Positions 43,535 to 56,117 of a DNA stretch of 64,000 nucleotides are shown piece after piece. The translations under genes and the position numbers were made by a program. The DNA lies in assembly GCA_023053545.1 (NCBI GenBank), contig JAKZAN010000005.1:10788001-10852000 (forward strand), in the 5' to 3' direction. Source of the stretch: Lepidurus packardi. Lineage: Eukaryota; Arthropoda; Branchiopoda; Notostraca; Triopsidae. The notes below the pieces were generated by a model. That model searched no databases and was not told the origin of the DNA. It worked only from the letters and a program-made list of their open reading frames with translations. The stretch's first letter is position 1, and each line of letters starts with the position of its first letter.

Positions 43535-45597
43535 TCAGAGACCCAGGATATCGCAGAAAGTTTCGTATTTAAGAGTCTGGTACGGGGAAATATCAAAACA
43601 CCCGTACAACGCGTTGATCTTCCTGCAATCGATTTTACTGAGACCTTCACGTTGGCCGATATAAACTTCTTCTTGTTTGGGAACCAAAGTGGGTTTATCT
43701 TTCGCCGTACTATATAATAAAAGCCATATACTAGACATAAAATCCACTTGTTTGAATCTAACTTAAGTGTGCAAAGTCTACCTGAAAAAGTGAGTTCCGT
43801 AGTGCATAATACTTTTGTAATCGTAGTCGTACTCGTAGGTCGTGTTCTGTAGGTCGTGCTTGCCAAAGTTGTGGATAAAATCTGGAATGACGTTATCCGG
43901 CATGAAAGTGACAAAATCGTCTCGATCTGAACGCGACTGTTCGTGGAAAATCCCCAATGCATGCATAATTTCGTGCATGGCTTTCCCAGGGCCCCCTAGG
44001 CACTTCGGACCGCTGTTGTCGGGTGGTTCCAAAGAAAGAACTTGTTGGCCGCCTAAACGCCCAACGAATGACCAGCACCTGCTATACAAAAAAGCAATTA
44101 ATTTGGGCAGGAAGTTCTTGTCGCTTTTTCTTTTATCATTTCAGATTTGATTAAACTTGCCCTGAAGGTTCCTTTACAGGCCAAATGAGTAAATAATCGG
44201 TTTGATTGCCGTCATAAGGGACGAACTTGACGCACGTCATGAGGCTAAGCATGTCTATGGCGTTTTTTATGGTTAGGTAGTCGGCTGGGGCTAAATTATG
44301 GAAATACGGTTAGGTATACACTGATTTGACTTGACGTAGACTACAGGTTTTTACTGTATAAGTGGCTGATGTGGTACGGAACAGTGGCGTTGATCCATTT
44401 ACGCTCAGGAAAAATGTCCCAACGCAGTCCAACTCGCCAAAATTTGGTGTACGCCTGAAATTATGGACTTTCTAGTTATCATTTTCATATTTGGGGAGCA
44501 AATGCAATGACGTTTGGGTCAAAAACGTGTTTATGTTGTGTAGGCCTTAAAAGCCGTTGATTTTCTAGCAGTTCGCGATTCCGTAAAGGTTTATTCGCTC
44601 TTGTGATGTAGACATAAACTCATAAAAAGTCGGGTTTGTGACTTTAATTCGGAATCATCATAAACACGAGGTAAATGGAAATTAAAAAAGAGTTCACTAA
44701 TATTTTTATTAACAAACGCTATAAGAAGGAAAATGTATAAAGGCTGCGTCATCCACATTCTACAAAATCCCAGCATTTATATAACAGGCGTTAAGACTAG
44801 ATAAATTTATTCTAGGCTGAAGCTTTTTTTAAATTTATTAACATGATCCACTCAAATCTGGCCCAAGCTGTCGGAAGGTCATAAATTAGCTTTATTATGA
44901 AAGTATATTTATGCCTTTAACGGTTGTTTAAATTGAACTGCGAATTACGGTCACGCTCAGCTTATGTGACCATCCCTAAAATTTTGCTAATCAGTTGTTC
45001 GTAATTGCCAGTTAGAAGAACAGCATGCAGTCTAAAATGCCGACGGTATATTCTTTTTCCTGTGGGACGAATACCCTAAGCGCCCGGTCTTTTGAAAAAG
45101 TTCAATGTTGCAATGTAATCTAGTGGGCGGTTCACGGTTCTGCAATGTATCGTAATTGACATTTCGATTAAGTTCGATTAAAAGTTAGGCGTAAGGACTT
45201 TTAAAGCCAATTTAAGCAGTATATTCTGTTGGGCAATCCATTTCTCGAATTTTGACTAGACTCTTCGCTCAATTTTCAAACGTTAAAATGGAACTCACCG
45301 CTGCAGAAATTCCTGCCATATCGCCTTCAAACATGCCTGGTCGTACTTCCGGATCCTGGAAGGATTGTTGTAAAGCTTTCTGCACCTCAGGTCCATAATC
45401 GTGAACTGCTCAATATTGGTATACCAGTAAACACAATAAGAAAGTACACTGTAGTGCCTTTATATAACATTAAGTAACTACACTTCACCTGTTTTTTTCA
45501 GAAACTCTAACGATTGTTCAGGGTTGGGAGCGGGTTTGCCCGAAATCGATACCATTACGGTAGCGAGAAGGAGCCAAAAGCTGCATATCCAACGCAT
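43535..45597 (-). CDS. Astacin-type secreted zinc metalloprotease, 306 aa
   Basis: M12A peptidase. Exons in translation order are 45597-45489, 45405-45299, 44454-44355, 44290-44161, 44081-43782 and 43709-43535. Signal peptide MRWICSFWLLLATVMVSISG. The propeptide has the aspartate-switch motif FEGD. The mature start is near RWDIFPERKWINATVPYHI. The zinc site is HEIMHALGIFHEQSRSDRDD with all three His and the Glu, and the Met-turn is SIMHYG. Conserved GxCWSxVGRxGG and C-terminal LSKIDCRKINALYGC are present. A short tail follows with no EGF/CUB domains, so this is a minimal astacin. Exon 4 to 5 joins in phase only with a GC donor (gg/gcaagt), giving PSGRCWSFVG or PSGCWSFVG. Likely active digestive or developmental protease; substrate unknown. 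Confidence 0.92.
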
Positions 45598-46811
45598 CTC
45601 GGGATCCACTGAGTTGGAAAATAAGCAAGAAATTTTGGATTTGATTAGGCTGGGGTTCCGGAATTTTACAACGAGGTTTCCGGGAGCCGTGTACCACGCC
45701 CTGTGTAGCTCTTGGGCACTGTCAAGGACAGTTTTCAATAGCACAAGCCAAGTTCAATGCCAATTCATATGGGAAAGCATGCAGCAGCCGACCAGGAAGC
45801 CCTTTTAAAATCTTTGAAAGGTAAAGTGCTAAAGAAAACTTGGCACACAAAGGCATAGGACCATCATTCTTCCCTCACGCCTCTATAAACGGAAGGGCTT
45901 AATAGCTGCGGGGAGTCTGAGAGTACCGAGAAGAGGTCAAAGGACGATTGGGAAACATCTGAAAAAGTGTCCCGTCACTTCCAAATCTTCTCCTATCACT
46001 GTCATCAAGCCCTTTAAATAAATTTACGCCCCACACAGTTCAAACAAGCCACCACAAATTTTCCATACGAAAAGCGTTCGTCGAACGAAGCTACGCAATT
46101 AGCAAACCTGTTCTGGTCCAAGCAATTCAAGGCGCGCAGCTGGAAACTTACTTGAGTCAGAAAGGCCTTTAGTGTCTATGCGTGTCTGAGTTCGGTTTAG
46201 AGTTCCTCCATGTCACTTTTGTTGGGACTGAAGTGTGGACTGGTCGGGTTCTTGGCACACACTGGTCACTTTCAATTCGTAAGCATGTCTTAAGGTCTTT
46301 TACCTGTCTGATGACTCTAAAACGCTCTTTGCCTTCCACTCGCACCGAGCTGCGTGATGGTAATCGTTCCCGAAAATTTTTTTTTTCTTCTCGTTATGGA
46401 AAAAGAAAGATAAAAGGTTGTTGGAATGATAGATTGGAGGAGGCTTTGGGCGAGGTCATTTCTAAAATAGCGCTTATTTGAGGAAGGGTGTGCTTTTTTA
46501 CCGTTCAGTGAACTTTTTCGAACCGAAATGCCTAATTTGGAACAGTTCTTTAGTCCTGTTTCGTCCTGTCTAGTTGAATTTCGCGCCTGTTATGTAAGAT
46601 ATCGAAAAAGGGTTAAGTACCGCAATAGTTAGCTTAGAATCGATACTAAAGTGCGCTCTATGAGATCGAATAAACGGAGAATGGCGCTTAAACGGCAAAA
46701 AGCTTGTTTTGGTCGTGATGTCAATAAAAATACGGCATTTTCGAGTAGATTTTGCTAGGAAGTTTTTACAGAATGCAGAGATAAATAACTCAACAATATT
46801 TTGTCCTAAAA
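45598..46811. other. Divergent intergenic region, astacin/TMEM94
   Basis: Upstream of both genes. No TATA box clearly placed and no coding signal. Open frames near 46182-46481 and on the minus strand look random. Confidence 0.5.
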
Positions 46812-49800
46812 ATGATAGGCTTTTGTGAAGAATCAAGACCAGTGCTCGGTCTAGAAACTTGTAGTGCGTTAAATCAACTCCATGACGATATAAAAGACGC
46901 AATTGATGACTTTGAGAGTCAAGAACAACTCAAATGGTGATTACGTTTCAATACTTATTATCTCTACTAACTTCCTGCGTTAGGAAACGCCACTGGAGGG
47001 GCAAAACCGTAAATTTACGTACTTGGGAAGCAGTTTCTTGGTCCAACAAGCTCTCCGGCTTCAAATGGACCTCTGCGTTGTCAATGCTTGCTCAATTTCT
47101 CAGTTTATTCATCTGTTTCTGCTTAAACACGCATAAGTAAGAATCAAACCTCCGTACTGTCTAATTTCCATTTTTAACCAAATAATTCTCATTTTTCTTT
47201 CCAGAGATGGTTATCTCCTCTTCCAAGGAGTTATTATCCTCCTCTTACTTAGTTTCAACCTTCTTTTAGCTGTCTGGAACAACAATTTGCGCCACCGTGA
47301 GATTCCCACAAGAGCTCGGTGGCTCCTCCACATCCTCAAACGTAACATAGTTTAAAACAACTAATAGTTTAAAGCAAAATCAGTTGTTAATTCCATTCCG
47401 TTAGAATGTCAATTACAAAACTTTTGGAAACCGTCCAATTACCCGCATTTACAGTCCCCGGTGTCTCCCTGCATCACTTTACAAGCCACCTACCGAGATG
47501 GAGTCCTCATAAACCTGCCTTGGGCGTTATTAGTCAAAGGAGACACAATTGTGCTCAAACCCGGTCAAGCAGCACCTGGTCGTTGTGTTTCTCTCAACGA
47601 TCCCACCCTAGTCTTGGACCCTGACGCTCTCTACGTTCCTTCAGACTCCAAAACCAAGGCGACAGACTCGCCTCAAGCTCGGAAACCTTCCCCTTTGCTT
47701 GTTTGCACTCTTGAGACCACACCTTACGTCCAGAACTTGTCCCTTGTCCTCCAACAAGCTCTCAACCGCCCAGTTTCCGTCTTGGAAAACGAGAGATATT
47801 CATCTGCTAATTTCACGGCTGAGTTAATCCTCGTTCCGTTATTTTGGGTAATTTATTCAAATAAATTCTTAAGGTTTCATAAAAAGTTAGTAAAAAAAAA
47901 TACCCCCAAAAATTTTTTTTTTTTTAAGTAAAATTTTTATTTTATTTTGTAGTTATTTTTATTAATTTATTTTTTTAAAGTAAAAATGTATTTAAGTAAA
48001 AAAATAAATATAAAAAATATTTTTTTTAAAGTAAAATTTTTATTTTATTTTGTAGTTATTTTTATTAATTTATTTGTTTAAAGTAAAAATGTATTTAAGT
48101 AAAAAAAAAAATATAAAAATATTTTTTTTTTAAAAGTAAAATTTTTATTTTATTTTGTAGTTATTTTTATTAATTTTTTTTTAAAGTAAAAAATATATTT
48201 AAGTAAAAAAAGAATATAAAAATATTTTTTTTTAAAGTAAGATTTGTATTTTATTTTGTAGTTATTTTTATTAATTTATTTTTTAAAGTAAAAATGTATT
48301 TAAGTAAAAAAAAAAATTTTTTTAAAGTAAAATTTTTATTTTATTTTGTAGTTATTTTTATTAATTTAGTTTTTAAAGTAAAAATGTATTTAGGTAAAAA
48401 AAAAATATAAAAAATATTTTTTTTTTAAGTAAAATTTTTATTTTATTTTGAAGTTAGTTTTATTAATTTATTTTTTTAAAGTAAAAATGTATTGAAGTAA
48501 AAAAAAAATATAAAAATATTTTTTTTTAAAGTAAAATTTTTATTTTATTTTGTAGTTATTTTTATTCATTAATTTTTTTAAAGTAAAAATGTTTTTAAGT
48601 AAAAAAAAAAATATATAAAAAATATTTTTTTTTTTACTTCAAGGTTTCGCTGATCGTACTGAATTTGCTGAAACACTTTTATCTAAAATCCTGGATCCAA
48701 AGTGGGGATTGGTCGGAATTATTCCTTTTACAGCCTGCGACAATTGTTTTACCACTTTTACCCCTTTTCTTGCCAGTCACGTGGCTTTTTTTAAACGCAG
48801 CAGGAACCTCGTGGCTCCTGGCGTTATTTTATTCGGCTCGACAGTTGCAAGTAAGATATCTCTGTGTGATACGTTATCGTTTTGGGCTCGAAAAGTTAAG
48901 GAATTCGTAGAATGTTTAAGTAAATTTAAGTAAATTAAGTTTCTTTTTAGGTAAGCGCGGATCCGTTTGAAGAGGTAGAGCTACCTCTAGCCCTGCCCAC
49001 GTCGTTATGGTCGAAGTGTAGGCAACTACAGCCGTATTTCCTGCCAACCTTGGTTGGTATTGGCAGAACGCCTTGGAGAACAGAAAACTTGCTCCATACG
49101 CTTGGAACATTAACTGTAATATAGTTTTTTTCGACGTTTTTTAATGAACAATGTTTTTCTTTTTAATTTATCAATTCAGGCGCTTTGTTGTGTGGATAAA
49201 AAGGGGATTTTGTCGTGGCCTAACCCAACTGCTGAAAAAGTGTTTTTCCTGCGCAAAAATCCTGCGCATAGCGACGGACATAGCAAAGAACCTATTGCTG
49301 AAGTTCTGGATTTAACACATGACCACAAAAGCCCCTTTTGTGTACATTTTGATGACCCTACATGGCAGCACTATATCTCCAATCTTAAACCTATGGGTTT
49401 AGGAATTTTGCTCAATACTTGCCACGAAGCTACGCGCGAAACTTACGCACGCTTTAATGCGCATATCGCATGCGAAGCTATGGACGATGAGGATTTTATT
49501 CCTGTCACAAACCGGAGGTAATTTTCTAAACTTTGGCGACGAAAACAAATTCTCGTAGGGTTATTAGGTTTCTCGCTTGGAATTATCGTTTAAAACCTTT
49601 TTGTCCTAATTTGTGTCAGATCCGTTCCTGTTGGTCGTCTTCTGTCTCCCGTGTCCCCGCCCCTTTTGGTTGCAGAACCCTTCACCGTTATTACTCACGG
49701 GTTAATTCATTTAATTTTGCTTTTGAAATAACGAATAAATCGGCTAATCAAACGGAGTTGCTAAGGAAGTTTCTCAACGGTTTTCATTAGGTGTTTGTGT

Positions 49801-52800
49801 GAATTGAGCAAGGAAATGGGGTTCCAGAATGGCGCCATCGAAAACTTTAAATTCGTGACGCAACTATTCACTTTCAGACATGTGGTAATTTATTGATATT
49901 TTTTTATATCAATTAAATAATATAAATTATCAATATCAATTTTTTTTTTTTTTAATATTAGTTGGCGGATTTGGCAGGAAAAGATAAACTTGCAAGAAGT
50001 TTGTCATTCACAAAGTTAAAATTCCCGTTTCCTCATATGGCCTCGGTGATTGTGGAAGGGGATGGGCTTGGGGGCGCGGCTGGGACAACTTCGGGAAGTC
50101 AGGAGCCTAATAGGCAGCTAATGGCGCAAGGAACGGGAGAACTGGTGTTACATTCCTGTGTGGATTTCTGGGACGGGGAGCGAGTTTGTCCTTTAACACA
50201 TTGCGATAGGTAAGCATTCGGGTTTCTTCCAAATTTGGACTATTTGGAAGCCTAAGACTCCCTTAAACCTTAACTCGGTATCTATTTCCTTTCTTACATT
50301 CTTTTGCAAAACAATAACAAACATCAGTGCCACCTATGATTCTTTTCCATCAATAAGCTAAGGTATACGGGATCCTTAAGGCTGCCGTACACATTAGCTC
50401 GGTATAGGTGGTTAGCATGGAAATTCCGGAATAATTTTGTGAGAAAACCAGTACATTTCATGAAAAGTTGTTTGACAGTAAGCTTGAGCTTGTTAACAGG
50501 TAGCAAAATTAGGACAACCAACGCACATTTGTTTCCAGTGAGTAATAAAGAAGCAATATGCAACTGAAGTTTGAGAAAACTATGAGAAATATGTTGTCTA
50601 AAAATATATCCTTTGGTTGTGCACTAGCTGCTAACAAAAGAAAACTTTGTTTTAAATTGCTTTCAAATCTGATCAGCCGTTTTCGAGAAATCTTGTTCCG
50701 AAAGTTTGGCGACTTGATTTGGGACATTGTGCTACAGCAAACTGGTGACAAATTGTACTACTTTTGAGAAGCAAAGCAAGCATAGAAACTTCACCGGCAA
50801 TTAGCTATCTATTTCCTTCTACTTTCTTACGCAAGGCTTTCTCGAAACAATAACAAACATCAGTGCCATCTGTGACACTTTCCCATCGTTACAGTCGGTT
50901 GTTGGTCTCAGTATAGGAGGTTAAAATGGGAATTCTGTTAAAGTGGGAATTCATTCATTCTGTTAAAGTGGGAATTCCGGAACAACTTTTTGAGAAAACG
51001 AGTACATTTCATGAAAATTATTTTTGACAGTAAACTTGAGCTTGCTAACAGGTAGTGCACAACCAATGCAAATTATTTTCCAATAAGTAATAGATTCTCT
51101 ATTAAGAATTCCAATAAGTAACGAATCTCATAAACGAAAGTTGATGAGAAAAGTCGTAATCGTTAATCTAACCTAACCTAATCCAATTCATTTCCAATCC
51201 TACTTATTTTCAACTCGAATGACACCTATTTGTCATTCTTGTTTCGGAGAACGGTGTTCAACAATATGACACAGTAGTGTCATTTTTGATCATGAGGTTT
51301 TTAACCGGAGAACCTGTTGAGCAAAACAATAACAAACACCTCTTTCTCGTCAATAACCTTAGGTATACGGGAGCCTAAATTTCTGTTTTATACAGGAAGA
51401 AAATTTTGGATTTTTACCATCGAACAAGCTTGACAGCTTACTGCACTGCATTTGCATATCGACCAGTTTTCGCACCATTGGTTCATCCCGTATCGGAATT
51501 CTACCTCGAATTACCTGCCGATGCGCACAAGTTTTCTTGCCATCGCTATTCTTCATCAGGTGAATTAGGATAATGAGGAAATATTCAATAACATCCAGAA
51601 TAATCGCTAATTAAAAAAAAATCTTCCTAGATTCCTTACTATCGAGTTCTATGGACGAATTGAAGGAAATGGAGTCGGCAGAATTCAGTTACAAGCTTCA
51701 AAGCAATGCCATCTTCTTAGGAATGGTTACTATGCAGTACCAAGCTCGTACTGATATGGTAAAATTAGACAATAAAGTTTAATAATTTTTATTTTTTTTA
51801 AATACATTCATCTTGGATTTTTTGAACGTTTCAGGTACATTTGATTGAGCAATTAGAGAAAGCTTGCGTCCGCTTTGTTAATTTTAGCAAGGAAAACGAG
51901 CTCCGCTCGCGGGTTTTCTCAGAAAAAATGGGTTTAGAGTCAGGCTGGAATTGCCACATCAGTTTAGCACAGGATAGCAGCGCTAAAACACGCTCCCAAA
52001 GTAGTCAAATAAGCCTGAGTCATGGCGTCAGTCTTCAAAGCTCCGTTTTACCCCCAGCTTTGAAATCCATTTGCCAATATTCTCATTCTTCCGTATGGAA
52101 ACGCTCCGCTGAAGAACTTCCCAAGCAGTCATGGTAGAAACATAAACCAATAGAGAAATTAAGAGTTAAATAACTGTATTCTGCATATTTTAGCGTTTTG
52201 GATAGGACTACGAGCCTTTCAGCACCCAGCGCGATCAATTTAGAAGTCGCGCAAGTAAAATTCGAAGACGAGATCCATTTGCATAGTCTGACAGACGATT
52301 CGGAGACCGAAGAAAGCAACCCGTAAAGTTTTACAGCTAAAATGAGGCGATTAGAACGATTTTTTTCCTTATTTGTAAAGGTTATGGGACGATTCTGCGC
52401 GATGCAGTTTGACAAGCATCGAATCAGGACAAAGTTTGCTCCGAGAGGGCAATTTATCACGTTCGCAGAGTCACGTGACTGAGAGTACTGAGCAAAGTGC
52501 TCCTTTAGAGTTTGATATGTCGAATCGAGTGAGATTTTCGTGCGTTTAAAGAAGATTTGGAATTAATTTTTGTATTTCAATAGGCGAAATTGCCTCGGGG
52601 TATTGATGAGATTATTCCACACCTTGAGCAAGTGGATAACGTGCCCTTGTTGGTGTCTTTATTCACGGATTGCACTCCTAAAGCGACTCGAACAATGCTG
52701 TCAATTATGCAAGATTACGGGCAAGTGATTTGCTTAATTGGTTCAGCTGCAAATGCGCACAACGCGCCGTTATTTATGCAAGCAGATGCAAGTTGTGCTG

Positions 52801-55394
52801 TAGAGCCCTTATATCCCCAAATTTGTCAACAAGTACCGGCTTTTGAGCCTCTGCCGGTACAACAGGGCCCTGCCCCAACAGAATTAGCCAGAAGATTAAA
52901 TTCCGTGGCGTGTGCGTTGAGTTTCCAACGCGATGAATTACCTTCCATTCTTCAATTAGTGCAAGAAGCCCGACATCTAACGGCAGCTATGAGAAGTATG
53001 CTGGCTTTGTGGCTGAGCGGAGGCGTGGCTTTAGCTCTGTTGCAGTGGTTGGCGGCGGTTTTGATGCTTCCGCCCATTTTAACCTACGGTAAGTTAGCAT
53101 AATTCTTATCTGACTGATTATACTAATTAGATCGTGCACAATTTTCTCCCTTAATTTGTATTGCAATTTTAAGCTGCAAAATTATTAATTTGTATAAAAA
53201 CCGGTTAAAAGGAACGAATTTGACGGTTTCTTATTGTTAGTGTTGTTCGCTTTAACTCTAGTTAATATCAAGTAGTCTAATTAGGAACATCTTTAGCTTT
53301 GTGGGCGTTCTTTGCAAGTTTTGTAGTGGTTTGAAACTAGAAGCTTTGAGTGTACAAAAACTTTGAAATTGAAAGCTGCGAAAATTTCACAGTTAAAACA
53401 CTTTCGCTGTGTTTTGCGAACGTTTTTGGTAACATGGCTTCCAATATAAGCTGCGGGAGTTGACTTCTATGTATCCTTCGATAGCTCAGTTGGTAGAGCG
53501 GTGGACTGTAGTGTACAAACCTTGATATCCATAGGTCGCTGGTTCAAATCCGGCTCGAAGGAAAATTTTTAGTCTTTTTTTCTTGCTTTTTTTCACTTCT
53601 ATTTTTCTTTATCTTAATTGTATAAACGCGATTATAACAGAAATAATATTTTGTACTGTTTCTTTATTATACTGTTATTTAGAATTTTTAAACTGTAAAT
53701 GAAAGTAATTTCTTTTTCTTAAAAATTACTTAGTCGCCAGTTCGAATCCCGCCAACAGCAGTTTTTTTTCTTCTTTTTTTTCCCTAATAATTTTCGCCTG
53801 TAGTGTTCACTTTATGACTACTTTATAACATCGTATACATAACGTCTAATTAATTTGAAGTGTGCTTTAGAATTTAATTGATTATATTAGTAATGATCGT
53901 TTTGTCACATTTAGAATTTTATTGTAAATAATATTGTAAACACTTTCAGATAATTAAAAGTAATACAGGCTAGGTGTATGGTTATGCTAATAAAAGCATG
54001 ATAAGCATTCTTTCGATCCGGGATACTTTGTCTTTATTGTTGTAATTAAAAGAAGTTTGGAATTTATGTTTGGAATTTAAAAAAAAACACAAAAACTCAC
54101 TTTTTATATTTCTTTCGGGTTTTTATTATGTCTCCAGGTTATTTTCAGTGGAATTTGTTTTTGTAGGTCAAGTTTTATGGTTGTCCTGCATCACATTACC
54201 TCTAATGAGCCTTGCCTTGATGGGACTACCCACCGACGGACGGGTTATGCATTGGGCTGCTGCAGCAACAGGAAAAAACCAACGTCGCATTAACCGACAT
54301 GTAAGCCTTCCTCGTTTTTCCTGCTCCATTTCCGTGTTCTATTTTATCTTCCTTTAATTGTCTGGACACGCTTATAAAAAGAACCGAGAGGTTGTCAAGT
54401 TCATGGCCTTAATTTATTTTATTTCATTTTTCTGTTGTATTTTCCAGGTTCTCACGTTAATGCTCTGGAGTTACGGAGGCAAATTTGTTCCGTCAATCCT
54501 GGTTTTGCTGCTGACCTTCACTTTAACCCTCCGTGAGCTCTGCCTTTCCCAACAGGTAATTTTTTTTATTAACTTCAGAGATATTGCTTGACAAATTCCT
54601 TAATTTTTACTTCAATGTGCTAATATTATAGAATTAAAAGGAAGATTTTCTAGGTACTCTAATTAAAGTTGTAAATTCTCTATACTGGTTTCATTTTTTT
54701 AATGACTTTGGGAGTTATTTTCTCAATAATTACTGAATGTTATTTGAACCTTTCACATTTTTTTTTTTTTTGGTGGTGGGGTTGTGTAGGAAGAATGTAC
54801 CTGGGTTTATTTGAACGCGAGAAACGAAACATGGGGCGGCTGGACACGAGAAGACCCAGATTTGGCGAGTCAATACTACCTAGTCCAACACGGGATCGCA
54901 TTTCTCTTCATGCTGTGTCTAATGGTCATATCGTTGGGTTTAATCCATCGCTACGACCATTTGTGGCAACGCAATCCTTTCAAGAACAAATTGTGGATCT
55001 CTAACGCAGTTTTGGCGTGAGTTTGTGTCACTTAGCTTTAGTTTGTGTCCTTTTTGTTGTACAATTCCTCAACGAAGTCCATTTCTTTGTTAGACTGACC
55101 AGTCAAATCGGTTATCTATGCGCGACAGTCAAGTTCACGGGTGAGGTGACGTCACGAGTTCCTTTATTGCTGAGCGCCATTGCATGGCCCTTTTTGCTTC
55201 TCCTCATCAACGAATTGATTAAAATTCAGGAAATCAGGTGACCGGAACCCTTTCTTTTCAACAACACAAAAAAGGAAAATTCAGCTAAGGCTAATGCTTT
55301 CCTCGGAATTTTCTACTTTAGGGTGAACGTCCGGTTGCAGAAACGAGCACGTTTAGAATTTGGCACCAAATTGGGCATGAATTCTCCTTTCTAA
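46812..55394 (+). CDS. TMEM94: TMEM94, P-type-ATPase-like ER membrane protein, 1322 aa
   Basis: Orthologue of vertebrate TMEM94 (ERMA), implicated in ER magnesium uptake. Twenty exons: 46812-46936, 46984-47136, 47205-47341, 47405-47847, 48644-48850, 48951-49115, 49180-49517, 49791-49884, 49962-50209, 51396-51559, 51631-51758, 51835-52133, 52194-52322, 52381-52528, 52584-53088, 54167-54300, 54448-54555, 54790-55016, 55094-55237, 55322-55394; all phase-consistent. Landmarks: N-terminal membrane helices, actuator-like ATYRDGVLINLPWALLVKGD, ALCCVDKKGILSWPNP at about residues 411-426, AYCTAFAYRP, VFSEKMGLESGWNCHISL, LPRGIDEIIPHL, VPLLVSLFTDCTP, C-terminal helices and the conserved end KLGMNSPF. 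As in the family, the canonical P-type DKTGT is replaced (DKKG; DKQG in vertebrates, from memory). Intron 4 holds a minisatellite and intron 15 a tRNA gene. Confidence 0.97.
47926..48640 (+). repeat. ~100-bp AT-rich minisatellite in TMEM94 intron 4, about seven copies
   Basis: Unit built of gtaaaatttttattttattt, gtagttatttttattaat and aaagtaaaaatgtatttaag followed by an A-run. Copies start near 47930, 48031, 48136, 48237, 48327, 48429 and 48530. The intron is otherwise of ordinary size. Confidence 0.9.
53474..53562 (+). tRNA. tRNA-Tyr: tRNA-Tyr (GTA), with intron, inside TMEM94 intron 15
   Basis: Starts tccttcgatagctcagttgg and ends cggctcgaagga. The acceptor stem TCCTTCG pairs with CGAAGGA. 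A box TAGCTCAGTTGG and B box GGTTCAAATCC are present. Anticodon GTA in gactGTAg, followed by an intron of about 15 nt (tgtacaaaccttgat), as usual for eukaryotic tRNA-Tyr. Same strand as the host gene. Confidence 0.93.
53731..53760 (+). pseudogene. Orphan tRNA 3'-half-like fragment
   Basis: gtcgccagttcgaatcccgc looks like a T-arm plus the 3' acceptor strand of a tRNA, followed by a T-run. No 5' half is seen upstream. It is 170 bp downstream of the tRNA-Tyr gene. Confidence 0.4.
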
Positions 55395-56117
55395 GATTGT
55401 GAAGACGTTTCAAAAGAGGTTTCTTGCCACCAGAACAGCTGTTATACCATTACAAATACAAATATTTAGCTCCAGACACCTTTTGCCCTTAGGTTACCAT
55501 CCAGTTTTCATTTCTGCCCGCAGTCTAAATCATTTATACAGCACAAATACTGACTTTTCTGTTGATTTGTTACTTTGTTTCCTCAAGAAGAAGTCAGGAA
55601 AGGTAAGATTATGTCTTATAAAGATGAAAAGGCTTTGCCTCAGGTGAACCGGAAGTTGTCATTCATTGTCAATTGAACGACCTTGTGAATAATAACACGC
55701 AAGATGAAGCTTGTGCCCTCTGGCGGAGGGGAGGGGGTTTAGAGTGGCTTGGGTCGGTTGTTTGATGATAAGAGTTCATTACCTGCGGTTTGAGTGCTTG
55801 TTACCTGCCATGGGAGCTGAAGGGCATTCTGTTATATCTATTGTTACAGTTTTGCTTTTATTATAAATTTTTTTTTTCATTTTTTAATCTTTTTATTTTT
55901 CAGGCTTTAGGGAGTTTGGATAAATGCGAAGGATTCTTAGAGGCTGTAGTTCCTTGGTCAGTGGACTCGAAGGATTGAAGAGGACTTCTGGATGTTCTGG
56001 ACGTCACGAGACCGCTATCTAGAAGATTTGGTTAGGTTGGTTGGCTGGTTTTGCGTCAATAGGAAGTGGAGGAGCTGCATTTGCATTGTTGGTTAGTAGG
56101 AAAGGTGCTTCGCAAGG
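55395..56117. other. TMEM94 3' UTR and serpin upstream region
   Basis: No gene recognised. A polypyrimidine/T-rich tract near 55860-55905 and the frame over it are not supported as coding. Confidence 0.5.

Noticed and set aside
43399-43962. 187-codon minus-strand frame across the astacin gene
   Set aside because: It reads through two introns out of the astacin frame; the spliced astacin explains the region.
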